Shown: positions 20,701-32,376 of the stretch, in pieces
Position numbering within the stretch: position 1 is the stretch's first letter
Layout: every line of letters starts with the position of its first letter
Assembly (NCBI GenBank): GCA_022457155.1
Contig: JAJGOT010000471.1
Coordinates: 468,001 to 532,000, forward strand
Origin: Cladopsammia gracilis
Lineage: Eukaryota; Cnidaria; Anthozoa; Scleractinia; Dendrophylliidae
Length of the DNA: 64,000 bases
Direction: 5' to 3'
The notes under the pieces: model-generated
What the model was told of the DNA's origin: nothing
The model's input: the letters and a program-made list of their open reading frames with translations, nothing else
Databases searched by the model: none
Made by a program: the position numbers and the translations under genes

Positions 20701-23700
20701 ATTTGTGAATGTCACAGGAAAAAATACCTGATTCCCATGTTGGGATTTTTAAGGGTATTTATAGAACACCAACAAAATTCCCAAATTTGGCAAAGTGAGA
20801 CAAGTCCCAACCTGGGAATTCACAACCACGTTCCCTGTTTGGGAATTTGTCTCACTCTTCCAAATTTGGAATTTATATGGGTATTTTTTAAATACCCTAA
20901 AATATCCAAAAATGGGAACCTGGTATTTTTTCCTGTGTGTGAGGCTTCAATTAAAATCAGTGACACCTGATGCTTGTGAAAGGATTGCATTAGACACTTA
21001 ATATTAACATACATGTACATGTTGTGTTTCTCTGTCATAGCCTGGTACAGTCATCCCTCGATCTACCAGTTCCGAGGGCCTTAGTGACTCAAATCAATCA
21101 ATATTCGTTGGAAATGATCACCAATCATTTACAATCATGCCAGTGGAAAATGAAAATTGATGTTGGCAACATGAAAAGCATGTTGTCCATTGTAAACAGC
21201 CTTGTTGGTACTAAACCTGCTTGCCACCTCAATGAATCAGACAAACACCATATAAGTGTACTTATCATCAAGGTACCATTTTTATTATTTTTACTTTAAA
21301 TATCCACTGGGAAATGAGGTTTATTGATCAAGACCTGCACTGGTGAAAGAGGCTATTCACATAAAATATACTTTGATACATGTTTTAATGTTATTAAAAA
21401 ATTAATTCCATAATCATCATCAGTTTGACTAGATACCATTTACAAAATATGTACATGTTTTATAATAAAATAATAAATACCTTGAATAAAAATATTCAAC
21501 AATTGAATCGAATGAAAATGTGAACAGTGAAAGCAAATTAAAGATGGCAAAAGAAATAAAGTACAATAAAGTGCTGGTAAAATCATGTGCGACTCGAACT
21601 GTTAAACAACTCAAAATCAACTCTGCATCCAAGTGCAATGCCTAGTACGTATACACTGCGCTAAGTAAAGCAATATGACGCTTGGTGTTAACTTTAAGAA
21701 TAAGTACCCATGTTATTCAAATTGACTTTTAGTTTGGGGCACTTCTTTTCTTTGTTTTCATTCTTTGTTGCATGAAACAAAGAAGTTAATCAGTTTTTTT
21801 TGTTTCTGTTTCGAACAGAAGATGCTGACTGCATTTTTAGGCCCAATTTTTTTCTGGAAAACTAAACGGTAAACAGAGAAAGAAATTCAACAAACAAACA
21901 AACAAACAAACTTTATCAGACATATAAACTTAAGTACAGTTCCCCTGCAAATTAGCAAAAACGCTATTCGAGGCGGGGAAAAGTAATGTAATTGAAAATA
22001 ATAAAGGGTTAGACAATATAACAAAACAGAAGCTGATCTGTAGAGTTACAGATTATTTTAAAGCTTTTGATAAAATCATGATATTGGTGGCAGACACGGG
22101 AAATAAATGAAATATTCAAGGCAGTGTTCTTTGAATAAACTGGAGGCCACATGCAAAAATCCAGGCACTTTTGAGCCAAAACAAAATTGACCCCAAAACT
22201 CCCTTAGGACACTTTTCCACTAGCCTCTTCATTATTTCTTCTCATCATTCCTGCCTCTCAGGCCTTCCTTCAGTCACTACCAAGTACTACAACTGAGGAA
22301 TCATCTGCAGCAGCTGTGGCCCCAGTACCAGTCCAAATAGTGACTTGTGAAGGAAACGCTGTTCAAGACTCAAAAATCCTGCAGGGTGTTCTACTTCAAG
22401 CACCTGATATTCCAACCTTTCAATGCCACAACAAGGCACTTGTTAACCATGGTGCCAAGGTAGTGTTGTATAACATATCGATGGCAGGTGATACAGATGA
22501 ATGGTTCTCAAACAACATTAAAACAGAGACAGCAAGCATTGGTCATGATTTTAGTATGGCTAATACAGTCCTGCAGCAGATGTTGAAGGTGGCAGATTGG
22601 TTGGTTGGTACTGGCGTTCAAGTTATTGCTTGTCAGAAGTGTGTGCACCCAGCACTTAAGCAGTACTTGAGAGACAAGGTGTGTACAGAAAAAAGGGATC
22701 AATGGCAGCCACTTTGTGGACATTTAAAAATCGTTATTAATACTATTTTTAACCATTGCCATAAGTGTGTTTAAACCCCAAGAAAATAAGTAGTTGCCAC
22801 AATACGTGTAGATAGTACATGTACAGAAGTCATGTAGTTTAATATTGAAACAGTGAGAAGCAAAAGAAATCTCTGAGCCAAAGCTAAATATGCAAGAATG
22901 TTACCATTACATTCAAAATGGCAAAATAAAGCCATTTTTTTTTTGTTTATAGTGGACGAGCACTTAGCTATCAAGCTATTTCACAGGCATGCCACTTAAA
23001 TACAGAAACAAATATTGCAAATAGAACATAACATTTTTTAAAAATCCCAACTGGCAGGAGGCAAACCAGTTGGCTATTTTACAAGCGTGGTCGAGGAGTT
23101 GAACTCGGGTCTGCCGTGAAACAACTCCAGCAAGTGGTCAGAGTGGGACTTGAACCCGGGACCTCCTGATTACAAGTCTGACGCCCTAACCACTCGACCA
23201 CGCTGCCTCCCTACAAATGCTCTGATATGAATTTTTTATGTTTTATCTTTGACTTTATACTAAAATCAGCTTGAGTGTGCTTGTTTTTCACCAAGCCCTT
23301 GATTCAACATTTTTCCTAAACCTTTCCAATAATTATTTATTCCGAAGACAGTTAGGAATCCAATTTTCAGATTAACCTTAACCTGGCATTTTCCCAAAAG
23401 AGTATGCTAAGTATCCTAAGCATCTAAAACAAACGAGCTGACTTGACAGCTTCCAGAATGCTGCAGGTATCCTTAATTTTATAGTTTTCTATTGAAGTTC
23501 TGTTTAACTATTGTAGCTGTGTTCATTGAACTCAGGGTGTCTATGTGTTGGAACGACTGTCCATACTTCACATCTCTGCTGTTCAGCGTCTGACTGGGGC
23601 TGCAGTCCTAAGTACATTCAGCTTGGACATACCAGAATCAAGCTTTGGGTGGGTGGAGAAGCTTGAACATGTGGTGTTAAATAACAAGAGGTCAGTTTGA

Positions 23701-26700
23701 GGTTGTCAACTATGATTACTGGACAGGTGTAAATGAATAAAATGTTTCATTCCGAGAATCAAACCAACTTATTCCTGTAATGTTTTTCTTTTTTCATTTT
23801 CTATTCCTAACTCATAATTTAATGTATGTACCATTGTATGTTTGTGTTGATGAATTTAATAATAATAGAAACTTTGGTAAAAATGACTAATAGCTCCCCA
23901 AAAACATGTCGGCCGACTGTTGGTCAACAGTCGGCCGACAAACGGCCAACAGTCGGCCGACAGACGACCAACAGTCGGCCAACATACGACCAACAGTCGG
24001 CCGACAGACGACCAACAGTCGGCCGGGGTCGGCCGACAAACGGCCAACAGTCGGCCGACTGTTTATAGGCAGGTCTGAGGTAAAAGTGTCGCCCGACAGT
24101 TGGCCGTTTGTCGGCCGACTGTCGGTCACCTGTCGGTTACCTGTTGGCTATCTGTCGGTAAGTTGACATCAAGCTGTGGGTTAACCCATCATCGTTCGTA
24201 AGGAAACTGTTTTTGTCCGCCATGTTTTTTTTCAGTCCCAATCCCTAGGCTCGCAATGCACAAACAAACGGCTCCTTTAGGAGCCACCAAATAAAATAAA
24301 AGTTTTTGACCAACGCATTTAAGTATGTTACTTTTTATTGTCCCTCATAACTAGAATAGAATAGAATATCTCTTCTTTCTTTCTTGGTGACCTCAAAACC
24401 TGCGGTTAAACTGAGGTAAAAATGATGTGAGAATCACGATACACATTAAAGTAAACATAAATGACGAACGAAATTGACCAGGCTCGCAATGCACTGTTGG
24501 GCGATTCGGACTCGTGATCTAAACCGACCTTTACTGCGTGGTTTTGTTTATGTTTTAACTTAACAAGGTAAGACAAGTGACTTAATTTCAGTGTTTATTG
24601 AATTTTGTTCAATAAAGCCTGGCTATTTGTATGACTTAGTCATCTGTCGTTAAACTGTTGGTGAACTGTTGGCCGACTGTTGGCTGTTTGTCGGCCGACT
24701 GTTGGTCGTCTGTCGGCCGACATGTTTTTGGGGGAGCTATTAGTCATTATTACCGAAACTTTTGCATCCGGTGATTAAAAGCTCATTAACACCACTTTCT
24801 ATACATTTTTTCATCTCACTTATATATTATTATTTTACAAAATGAAATTTGAGATTTTTTGGAATAACTTGTGATTTGGTTGCTCTCCTGAGTGAAGGGA
24901 TTTTATGTTTTACAATGGGACAATGTGATATCAAAATGATTTTCATCACCGCAACCCAACATCAAGTGTCAAATCTCAGTCTGTTTTAACACCAAACACC
25001 AAACCAAACACCAGTTTTCGCAGCTTTATCCACAAAAGTAGAGAAAATAACAAGCCCTCCAAAACTTGTTGCTTGACACCCTTAGGATATTGATTAGTTT
25101 AAGATAAATCTGTGGAACACTTTGTCATCAGAATGGGAACAGAAATGTTATATTCATGTGTGAATTATCAGAGGCTTTTATGTTCAGGTACTGTGTATTG
25201 TTTTAAACACAGGGTTTGTACAGTCTTCAGCTATTTTAAAAGTATGGAAAACTGCCAATTACCTTTGACGCCTATATCCATTTGTTTGAAATGCATGGAT
25301 GACATTTATTTTTCTGTACTCCTCTCACTAAACAGCTACATACATCTTCTGCCACGGTCTTCATTTGGGTCGTCATCTGTATGCACACTTATGTTGTGTT
25401 CAACGGACGAGACTTCAATAGAGGAGCTGAAGACAGTCTGTCAAGCCTCCATGATTGCTTTGCATGAGACACTGGCATGCCCTTATGTGGTGCCAGGAGC
25501 TGGGTGTCTAGACACACACTTAGCATCGTTCTTGAGACAGTATGGACAAAACAGTGGTTACAAGATTGTTGCAGAGCTTGGCTGCACTAAAGGTTAATGG
25601 AATACAGTGACCTCTCTCTAAGCCAGACACCCTTAATTGCGACAAGCTCTAGATGTCCACCAAAGAGAGGTGTTTGCCTTATAGAGAGTTTAGTTTCAGA
25701 CAATGAACTGAAATTCAGCCAGAACCAGCCAGCTTCTGATGTCCATCTTAGAGAGGTGTCCGCCTTACAGGGGTGCTGTCTTGAGAGAATTGACTGTACA
25801 GTAGTTGTAATAAGAGCAAAAGAATCACTCTTTGAACCATCAAGGGAAACAAAAATTGTTTGAAGCAGCAACTTGAGCCCAAATTAAAGGGGCTATGTCA
25901 GGAAGTGTCAAGCAAGCTTCATCATCATCAATATTCCTTTATCTCCTATTCTCCTTAGGGGAGAATAGGGCTTCCCATCCAAGCTTACAATCTTGAAAAT
26001 TGTCGGGCCGCCATTATTATAAGTTTATGCCATTGCCATGGAAATCAGGCCGGTCCATTCAATCCTGGGGAGTTGTGTACTCCAAAATACCTCAAATTGT
26101 TCACACATGTAAATAATCTATTTGTCATGATTTAGTTTTGGTTATTTTCCCGATTTTTAAATCGTATGGCTCAGAATTTCAATGTCTAGATTAAAGTATG
26201 CAGTGGAAATCGGTTGAGCATAGACAAAGGCTCTTCTCCAGGCCAACCTGCAGTTGCTGGATCTATGTGGAATCAAGCAAGAAGTTATCAGATTTTCCTC
26301 GCTTCTGGTATGTTTTGAATACTCTAACTTGATTTTGCTGTGGTTATCTCCCTGATGTGGGAAGCGTTTGGTAATACCTAAATACTGATATCGCTTCTTC
26401 GTGATGTTCTAGCAATATCCCTGCAAGTCCTGTTGCAATAATTCACTGACCGGCTATGCCAGGCGAACGCAGATTGATTTAGCCTGCATATCTAAGAATT
26501 CAACTGGATCGTCCTTGATTTCTCATTGCAAGGATTAAAATAGGATTGTTGTAACAGTCATGGTCTTTGTATCTTTTAAAATAGCTCTAGTCCCATGCCC
26601 GTAGGAAGGCTAAAATAACCGGGGGGAGTGGAGGTGAGCAAATTGGCCAAGCAAAGCTACCACCTATCAAAAAAAATAGACATTAGGGAGCTTGAGCAAC

Positions 26701-28043
26701 AACGACGGCGACGGCAACAAGAACGTCAAAAAAGCAATATGTTTAGTAAGGAAAAACAAAGAAACAACGCTGCATTTTGGTACATTTCTTTGCCATCCCT
26801 GCACAACTACATGTATGACTTCAGCACCCTGCTACAGACTATTTAAGGTTGTCAAAAAGGCACTTTGAATGTCAGAATTCAAGAACCTTCGTCCATGCTC
26901 TTGAAACTGATTAACATATTCAACTTCTAGACATTGAGATACTGACATGTTCTGAGACGTATGATTCCAGAATTAGGGAAATAACTGAAACGAAATCACG
27001 ACAAATAGATTATTTACATGTGGGAAAAATCTAAGACCTTTCGGGGTTCACAGCACGGTAGAATTGAAGGATTTTGCCTGATAAGATTCGTAGCATACAT
27101 GACATATCTCATGACATAGCCCCTTTAAGTATGCTAACATATGGTTTAATAATGCTGAAACGGCTGTTCATAGCTAATAATGCTTAACCTTAGACTCAGG
27201 ATTTTTTCTTTCTTTTTATGGTGAAACAAAGGGGTATTGTATTATGTCCACTACCAATGTGGCCCATCTTGGGTGGATACTAGAATATCTATACTCATCT
27301 GTGCTGGTATTTGGCTTTGATAAAGCGAGAATTTAGGATAACTTGTTTACCAGTATACAAGAGACTTCGATTTGAGCTTGAGAGAAAATGTGGTGAACTG
27401 ACCGAGATGACCAGATTCAGATCCAGATCTATACAACATTACTTATATTGATAACATTACCTATATTAAGTACTAATATTTCTTTGAAATGTGCCAATTC
27501 ACAGCCTGAATGTTTTTTTGTCCACCAAAGCCAAAAAATTATTCAAGCTTTTACTCTATATTCTTAAATAATAGTGCACCACCATTATTGTCCTGTGATC
27601 TGCACTGATCAACTTGAGTTTGTTCCTTAGGTCAGTTTGTTGCTGTCATCAACAATGTAGCCCATTGCCTGGAGTCTTTAGCCAGAAGCCTAGAGCATGA
27701 TGGGGGTGGTCATGTGACTGATTCAGCCAATCAGCATCATTGGAGTCTTCCTCCTGGAGCACTACAACTGAAACCCAGCATGCCTCACTGCATGTGTGGC
27801 TTAGTGTCATGTGATCAAACCATGGAATGGAGCATCATGGGAGATATTGATGGTTGTATTTCACAGGACTTGTGTCATAGCAGAAAGAACTGTTGTGTTG
27901 GCACAGATGCTTTTGAGAAAGTGTTTGATAACTCAGTGCTGGATATGTTTTCAATGAAGATGAGCTCTTACAGAACAGCTTTTGAAACTGCTAATGCTAT
28001 TTTGAGAGTTCACTGTGTAGTTTGCAGTAGTATTCCAGATTGA
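17725..28043 (+). CDS. MKKS: MKKS/BBS6 chaperonin-like BBSome assembly factor, 8 exons
   Basis: Group II chaperonin-related protein. With BBS10, BBS12 and CCT it helps assemble the BBSome for ciliary trafficking, near centrosomes and basal bodies. Exons: 17725-17787, 17880-17971, 18871-19050, 21041-21272, 22262-22678, 23536-23690, 25336-25592 and 27631-28043 (TGA). Phases join without a break over 1809 nt, 602 aa (human 570). Matches to the family: SSHGPNGR then LKFFQTSSGGHVTVTS, HLDAFNDGGLQTALLLL, LVGTKPACHLNESDKHHISV, SMAGDTDEWF, VIACQKCVHPALKQYL, EELKTVCQASMIALHETL followed by GAGCLDTHLASFLRQ, and HCLESLARSLEHDGG. The ATP-hydrolysis motifs of true chaperonins are not evident, as expected for BBS6. 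Introns are rich in transposons. An exact alternative splice cannot be judged here. Confidence 0.93.
17982..18784. mobile_element. TA-flanked MITE filling MKKS intron 2
   Basis: Inverted ends CTCGGGTATAATAATGACGG and, on the right, the inverted counterpart ending cccgag share a GGGGAGGTGCGAA block. TA is on both sides (17980-17981, 18785-18786). The element occupies about 803 of the 899 bp of intron 2 and begins 10 bp after the donor site. There is no coding capacity. A TA duplication is compatible with a Tc1/mariner-type origin. Confidence 0.8.
19243..20323. mobile_element. TAA-flanked MITE with internal tandem repeat, MKKS intron 3
   Basis: Left end CCCTTTTACTCCCAG and right inverted counterpart cttgggagttaaaggg are bounded by TAA (19240-19242 and 20324-20326), suggesting a 3-bp TWA-type target duplication as in PIF/Harbinger. 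The interior holds an 88-bp tandem repeat (19284-19803) and then what looks like another insertion at about 19804-20225 with its own imperfect ends (CAGGGGCAGATTCAGG and a diverged inverse). Confidence 0.65.
19284..19803 (+). repeat. 88-bp tandem repeat, about six copies
   Basis: The phrase TTCTAACTTTTGAGT recurs at 19284, 19373, 19461, 19549, 19637 and 19725, a constant step of 88 bp (89 for the first). Copies differ by only a few substitutions. The array lies inside a MITE in MKKS intron 3. Confidence 0.92.
20371..20392 (+). repeat. Poly(C) tract
   Basis: 22 uninterrupted cytosines in MKKS intron 3. A G run lies about 200 bp upstream near 20170-20186. Confidence 0.9.
21273..22261. other. 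MKKS intron 4, no recognised gene
   Basis: AT-rich intron. A (CAAA)n run lies at about 21890-21912, possibly the tail of a degraded retroelement on one strand. No coding segment was recognised. Confidence 0.5.
23041..23210 (-). repeat. tRNA-Thr-derived SINE, MKKS intron 5
   Basis: The minus strand starts with a tRNA-like head (about 23207-23137). It has A box TGGTCGAGTGG, an anticodon loop CTTGTAA (anticodon TGT, threonine-like) and B box GGGTTCAAGTCCC. A body follows that returns to GTCGAGGAGTTGAACTC and ends near AACTGGTTTGCC. From memory, SINEs with this head and body are abundant in stony coral genomes. It is not taken as a working tRNA because it continues into the SINE body and shows a rearranged 3' end. 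Confidence 0.8.
23876..24754. mobile_element. Foldback element with 22-bp tandem repeats in its termini, MKKS intron 6
   Basis: Ends are inverted: GGTAAAAATGACTAATAGC on the left, GCTATTAGTCATTATTACC on the right. Direct repeats GAAACTTT flank the element on both sides (23868-23875 and 24755-24762), a clean 8-bp target duplication. Inside each end are tandem copies of a 22-bp unit beginning ACAGTCGGCCGACAGACG, about six copies on the left (to about 24060) and fewer at 24655-24720, in inverted orientation. The central part has no gene. An 8-bp duplication would fit hAT or a foldback element. Confidence 0.85.
25888..27124. mobile_element. TTAA-flanked non-autonomous element, MKKS intron 7
   Basis: Inverted ends AGGGGCTATGTCA / TGACATAGCCCCT are bounded by TTAA at 25884-25887 and 27125-27128, the signature of piggyBac-like or Kolobok-like insertion. 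The 1.24-kb interior has no transposase. A short open frame at 26628-26846 (Arg/Gln-rich) shows no recognisable domain. Confidence 0.8.
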
Positions 28044-28485
28044 TATTTATAAGATGAAAACCAGAAATCAGTGAGGTAGTCTGTTGTTGCATTTGGGATT
28101 ACCACTCTTGATTACAGTAATGTTCATTTTTTGTCTTAGAAGTAATCTTCTATGTCTTTAGCTTGCAGTTCTTGGGGGTAGGGGGGAACCCTTTTGTGGC
28201 TTGTGGCTTGAGTACTTCCATTGGAGAAATATAGTTCATTTTTCTAAGGCCAGAATGCATTTATGCACAAGTATTAGTAACAAAATCTCCCTGTCACCGA
28301 AATGTAACAAAAGCAGCGCAATTGGTATTTTCATTCAACTGTCTATGCTCATGCTTTTACGCTTTGTGGGACAGCAACACATCTCCAACCTAGCAAGGTG
28401 GGGGGAGGGGTTGGAGTTGGTAGCATTCTTACACTGTGGGGTCACACACGTTCACGCCATTTTTTCCTATTCCAGTGGCACTTTG
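28044..28485. other. MKKS 3' flank
   Basis: Contains the presumed 3' untranslated region of MKKS directly after TGA 28041-28043. No further gene was recognised. The polyadenylation site was not assignable. Confidence 0.4.
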
Positions 28486-28830
28486 GAAGGAAGGTAGGAA
28501 GGAAAGAAGGAGGAAGGGAGGGAGGAAAGAAGGAAGGACGGACGGACGGAGGGAGGGAAGGAGGGAGGGAGGGAGGGAGGGAGGGAGGGAGGACGGACGG
28601 ACGGACGGACGGACGGAGGGAGGGAGGGAGGGAGGGAGGGAGGGAGGAAGGAAGGACGGACGGACGGACGGACGGAGGGAGGGAGGGAGGGAGGGAGGGA
28701 GGACGGACGGACGGACGGACGGAGGGAGGGAGGGAGGGAGGACGGACGGACGGACGGACGGACGGACGGACGGAGGGAGGGAGGGAGGAAGGACGGACGG
28801 ACGGACGGAGGGAGGGAGGGAGGGAGGAAG
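28486..28830 (+). repeat. GGAC/GGAG/GGAA tetranucleotide array
   Basis: About 345 bp built only of GGAC, GGAG and GGAA tetramers, in alternating blocks of (GGAC)n and (GGAG)n. Apart from the C of GGAC it is purine-only on the + strand. Long open frames across it in several registers are a by-product of the repeat and are not genes. Confidence 0.95.
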
Positions 28831-29141
28831 TCAACTGGATCCAGTAATTAACCACAACATTTTGTAACACACATCTAGATCGTTTATTTTCTTCACACGT
28901 ACACCTCGTTACTAAAAATAGTGACGTTTCACATGTAAATTGTGTTTCTTTTACTTGGTTAGAGTAGTATAAAAAAACTTAAAGTAGCAACTATAGAATA
29001 CCCTGATGAATTGTACCTTCCTGACCAAAAACCGCTAGCTTCGCGAATAAAAAAGTAAAGAATCAAAAGGACCAAAGTTTGTGGCCTATGGCTTCATAGC
29101 TTCGATAAAAAGCAAATGGTGTGAGCTACCTGCCACCTGTC

Positions 29142-30190
29142 ACACTGCAAATGCATACTGGGGTTTACATCAATACCTTTTCGGCTGCTCAGCTCTGTCA
29201 CACTGCAAATGTATACATGGGGCTTGCATCAATATCTTCATGGCTGCTCATCCCTGTTACACTGTAAATGCATACTGCATGGGGCTTGCATCAATATCTT
29301 CATGGCTGCTCATCCCTGTTACACTGTAAATGCATACTGCATGGGGCTTGCATCAATATCTTCATGGCTGCTCATCCCTGTTACACTGTAAATGCATACT
29401 GCATGGGGCTTGCATCAATATCTTCATGGCTGCTCAGCCCTGCCACACTGTAAATGTATACTGCATGGGGCTTGTATCAATATCTTTATGGCTGCTCATC
29501 CCTGTTACACTGTAAATGCATACTGCATGGGGCTTGCATCAATATCTTCATGGCTGCTCATCCCTGTTACACTGTAAATGCATACTGCATGGGGCTTGCA
29601 GCAATATCTTCATGGCTGCTCAGCCCTGCCACACTGTAAATGTATACTGCATGGGGCTTGCATCAATATCTTCATGGCTGCTCATCCCTGTTACACTGTA
29701 AATGCATACTGCATGGGGCTTGCATCAATATCTTCATGGCTGCTCATCCCTGTTACACTGTAAATGCATACTGCATGGGGCTTGCATCAATATCTTCATG
29801 GCTGCTCATCCCTGTTACACTGTAAATGCATACTGCATGGGGCTTGCATCAATATCTTCATGGCTGCTCATCCCTGTTACACTGTAAATGCATACTGCAT
29901 GGGGCTTGCATCAATATCTTCATGGCTGCTCAGCCCTGCCACACTGTAAATGTATACTAGGGTTTACTTAAATATCTTAACGGCTGCTCAGCCCTGTTAC
30001 ACTGTAAATGCACACTGGGGTTAGCATAAATATATCTTTATAGCTGCTCAACCCTGTCACACTTCAAATGCATGTACTTGGGTTTGCATTAATATCTTTA
30101 CGGCTGCTCAGCCCTGCTTCACTGTAAATGTATACTGGGTCGATACTGGGGTTTGCATCAATATCAGTTTACGGCTGCTCAGCCCTGCCA
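29142..30190 (+). repeat. 62-bp tandem satellite array
   Basis: Unit of 62 bp with the core GGGGCTTGCATCAATATC followed by TTCATGGCTGCTCA and ACTGTAAATGCATACTG. The region 29213-29960 holds about 12 nearly identical copies. Flanking copies to 29142 and 30190 are degenerate and vary in length. Because 62 is not a multiple of three, each frame runs through about three units before a stop, giving a ladder of 61-codon open frames that should not be annotated as genes. Confidence 0.95.
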
Positions 30191-30754
30191 TGCATACCGT
30201 AGTGTACACAATAATAAAGTACAATAATAAAGCGAGAATACATGAATGAGAATAATATAATTAGGGGGAAGAGCGGGGAGAATACACTGCTAAGGCGGTC
30301 TACAAACATATGAAAATGAGTACCGGAGGGAAGCAACAGGTGTTCAAATGAGATAACAACAAGAGGCTGCAAGCAGCCTATACTCATGCGCATTCGTAAG
30401 AAAGATGAAGGCTGTACCCCAATGAAACCAGTGATTCTTCTAAGTCTTATATATACCTAACGTGAACATTAGCAATGTAAGTAGGGTTGTAGGAGACACT
30501 GTCGTAACACTTAAGTAGCGTTGTTTTACCGGAAGTGAGAGTAGCCGGAAGTCACTAAACAGGAAGTGTAAATGGCAAAGCTATGAACCGGAAGTGCACA
30601 ATTTAAAATATGCGTGCATAAATTTGCATGCAAAATCGTGGCGCAAAAAATAAAAATAACAAGAAAAACGGAGCCGAAACCTTACCTCATGCCGCTTCAA
30701 GCATGAGTAATAACAAACGGTACCAACCTAGAAGAAGGATGGGGGCTACAGAAG

Positions 30755-30960
30755 GAGGACAATGTGAATAGATCAAATGAAGAATGATCCTCGCAGTTGT
30801 GAACGCAATTTAAGCAATTGCGAAAAGAAGCCTGAAAAAAATTCAGGACTTCAACGGGGTTCGAACCCGTGACTTCGCGATACCGGTGCGATGCTCTACC
30901 AACTGAGCTAAGAAGCCACTGACGTTGGGAGTAGGTCAATTGTAGGTTCATATGTTCCCG
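30755..30960 (-). repeat. tRNA-derived SINE with well-preserved tRNA head
   Basis: The minus strand at 30917-30846 folds as a tRNA. A 7-bp acceptor (GGCTTCT / TGAAGTC) has one G-U and one mismatch, the A box is TAGCTCAGTTGG and the B box GGGTTCGAACC. The anticodon loop CCGGTAT (GGT, threonine-like) has C instead of the usual U at position 33. The body continues through an AGGACTTCA-to-GAATTTTTTTCAGG hairpin and GCAATTGCTTAAATTGCG to about 30755. I recall this unit as one of the most abundant SINEs in stony corals. A functional tRNA gene is unlikely given C33 and the SINE body. Confidence 0.8.
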
Positions 30961-30976
30961 TGAAAGGAGTGAGTGT

Positions 30977-31023
30977 GAAATGATATATATATATATGATT
31001 TATTTCATATATATCATTTCACA
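30977..31023. repeat. AT-rich perfect hairpin
   Basis: GTGAAATGATATATAT is followed after a short loop by its inverse ATATATATCATTTCAC, forming a cruciform-capable palindrome just outside the SINE. Confidence 0.8.
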
Positions 31024-32194
31024 ATGTGAATATGTAAAAAACTTTGAAGAACCCGTGCGCGAAATGCAAACAAACTGACAAGCTAACATGGATAGGCATG
31101 AAATATAGGGGAAGGAGAAGCGAACATATACAAATAAAAACGAAATACAGAGGTAGCAAACACAAAGCGATGGGAAGGAAACCGGAAGTAATGGTACGAG
31201 AAGAAACCTCTAGGTTTCCGCTTGCCTGGTGCGGGGTTTGGAAGCTGTGCGATGGGAATTTCTTGGTGAAAATCCAGCTTTCCTCCCTTGTCTCTCTACT
31301 ATACGCTCAGGTAAACGTCCGATGCAAAACCCTTCAAATCGCTTAAATTCGCCATTTTCAGCTACAAGAACGACACCACACAACATTTCAGGTAAAAATA
31401 CGTTTATTTTGATCTTTTATATGAATATATATCACAGTATATTACGATAAGTGAACCTTTTCGATGTTCCCACACATTTTCCTCTAAATTCATATAAATT
31501 TAAAAATACGAACGGTCACACAGTTTGTGTGGGCTCCCTGTGGATCGAGGGCGACCAAAGAGCTTAAATTCCAGGTAAATATAGTACTGAGGCTCGTTGG
31601 GCGCCGGAGGTGGAGGAGCATATTGAACCAGAGCCTGGGCCGAAGTGAATGACATTTTAGATGAGCTTTATCAAACAAATGTTTGGACTGTAAAGTTTTT
31701 TTGCTTCTAGATTATGGGGATTGTTTAGTCATATTTCAACAAGACTACTTTGCTTTGTTTATATTTGAGAACTTTGTAACCTTTAACCCTATTCAGCCTG
31801 GGCTTTTGTTTGAGTTTCTGAAAACTCCAAAAAAGCCCAGGCTATGACAATGAAACCTAGAGGGTACATAGTACGTCCAAAACTGTCTCCTTTGCGGTCC
31901 AGAGAATGGAACGATGACGTCATATAACGTAGTGATTAGGTAATTAGTTATACGGCCGCCATCTTGGATTTCTGAAATTTTTCAAAACCTCTTAAAATCC
32001 GTCCAAATTGACTCAAAATTAATCAAAACCAATAAATAAACGCTAAATGACGTAAAAATATAAAAGTTATACCAATAAACGTTGTTTCTCTTCATTCAAA
32101 GGTATAAATATGCAAATCAAAAAAACATGGCTGTCAAAATCTTGTTGCCATGGAAACATCAAGTCACGTGATCAAAAAATTGTCATATGAAATA
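31024..32194. other. No recognised gene
   Basis: Scattered short open frames only. One at 31044-31346 gives a basic 100-residue product with no recognisable domain. No exon-like series was found. Confidence 0.4.
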
Positions 32195-32376
32195 GGCCAT
32201 TTGCACGATGACGTCGTTTGACTACTACTACCAGAATCCTTCAGTTTTTTGTTTTGTAGTGCAAATTAGGGCTATTGTTATTTAAACCGCACTGGGATTA
32301 CAAAATTTAAATAAGAAAGGAAAAACAAAATGAATTCTGGTAGTAGTAGTCAAATGACGTCATCGTGCAAATGGCC
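32195..32376. mobile_element. TA-flanked MITE, 182 bp
   Basis: GGCCATTTGCACGATGACGT on the left is mirrored on the right by the inverse, and both ends continue into an inverted ACTACTACTACCAGAAT block. TA lies on each side (32193-32194, 32377-32378). The ends are about 45 bp long with one or two mismatches. There is no coding capacity. Confidence 0.85.

Noticed and set aside
23137..23207. Functional tRNA gene with TGT anticodon
   Set aside because: It is followed by a SINE body and belongs to a tRNA-derived repeat structure.
23826..24166. Open frames with repeated Arg-Pro-Thr-Val-Gly translations
   Set aside because: Produced by the 22-bp GGCC-rich tandem repeats of the foldback terminus.
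28398..28867. Long open frames (140-150 codons) on both strands across the tetranucleotide array
   Set aside because: They consist only of repeated Gly/Arg/Asp/Glu or Pro/Ser/Arg/Val patterns created by the repeat itself and lack splice, start or homology support.
29209..29949. Ladder of 61-codon open frames with near-identical translations
   Set aside because: They result from a 62-bp tandem repeat read in three registers; no gene signal.
30846..30917. Functional tRNA-Thr gene
   Set aside because: The fold is good, but C at position 33, an acceptor mismatch and a continuous SINE body argue for a SINE head.
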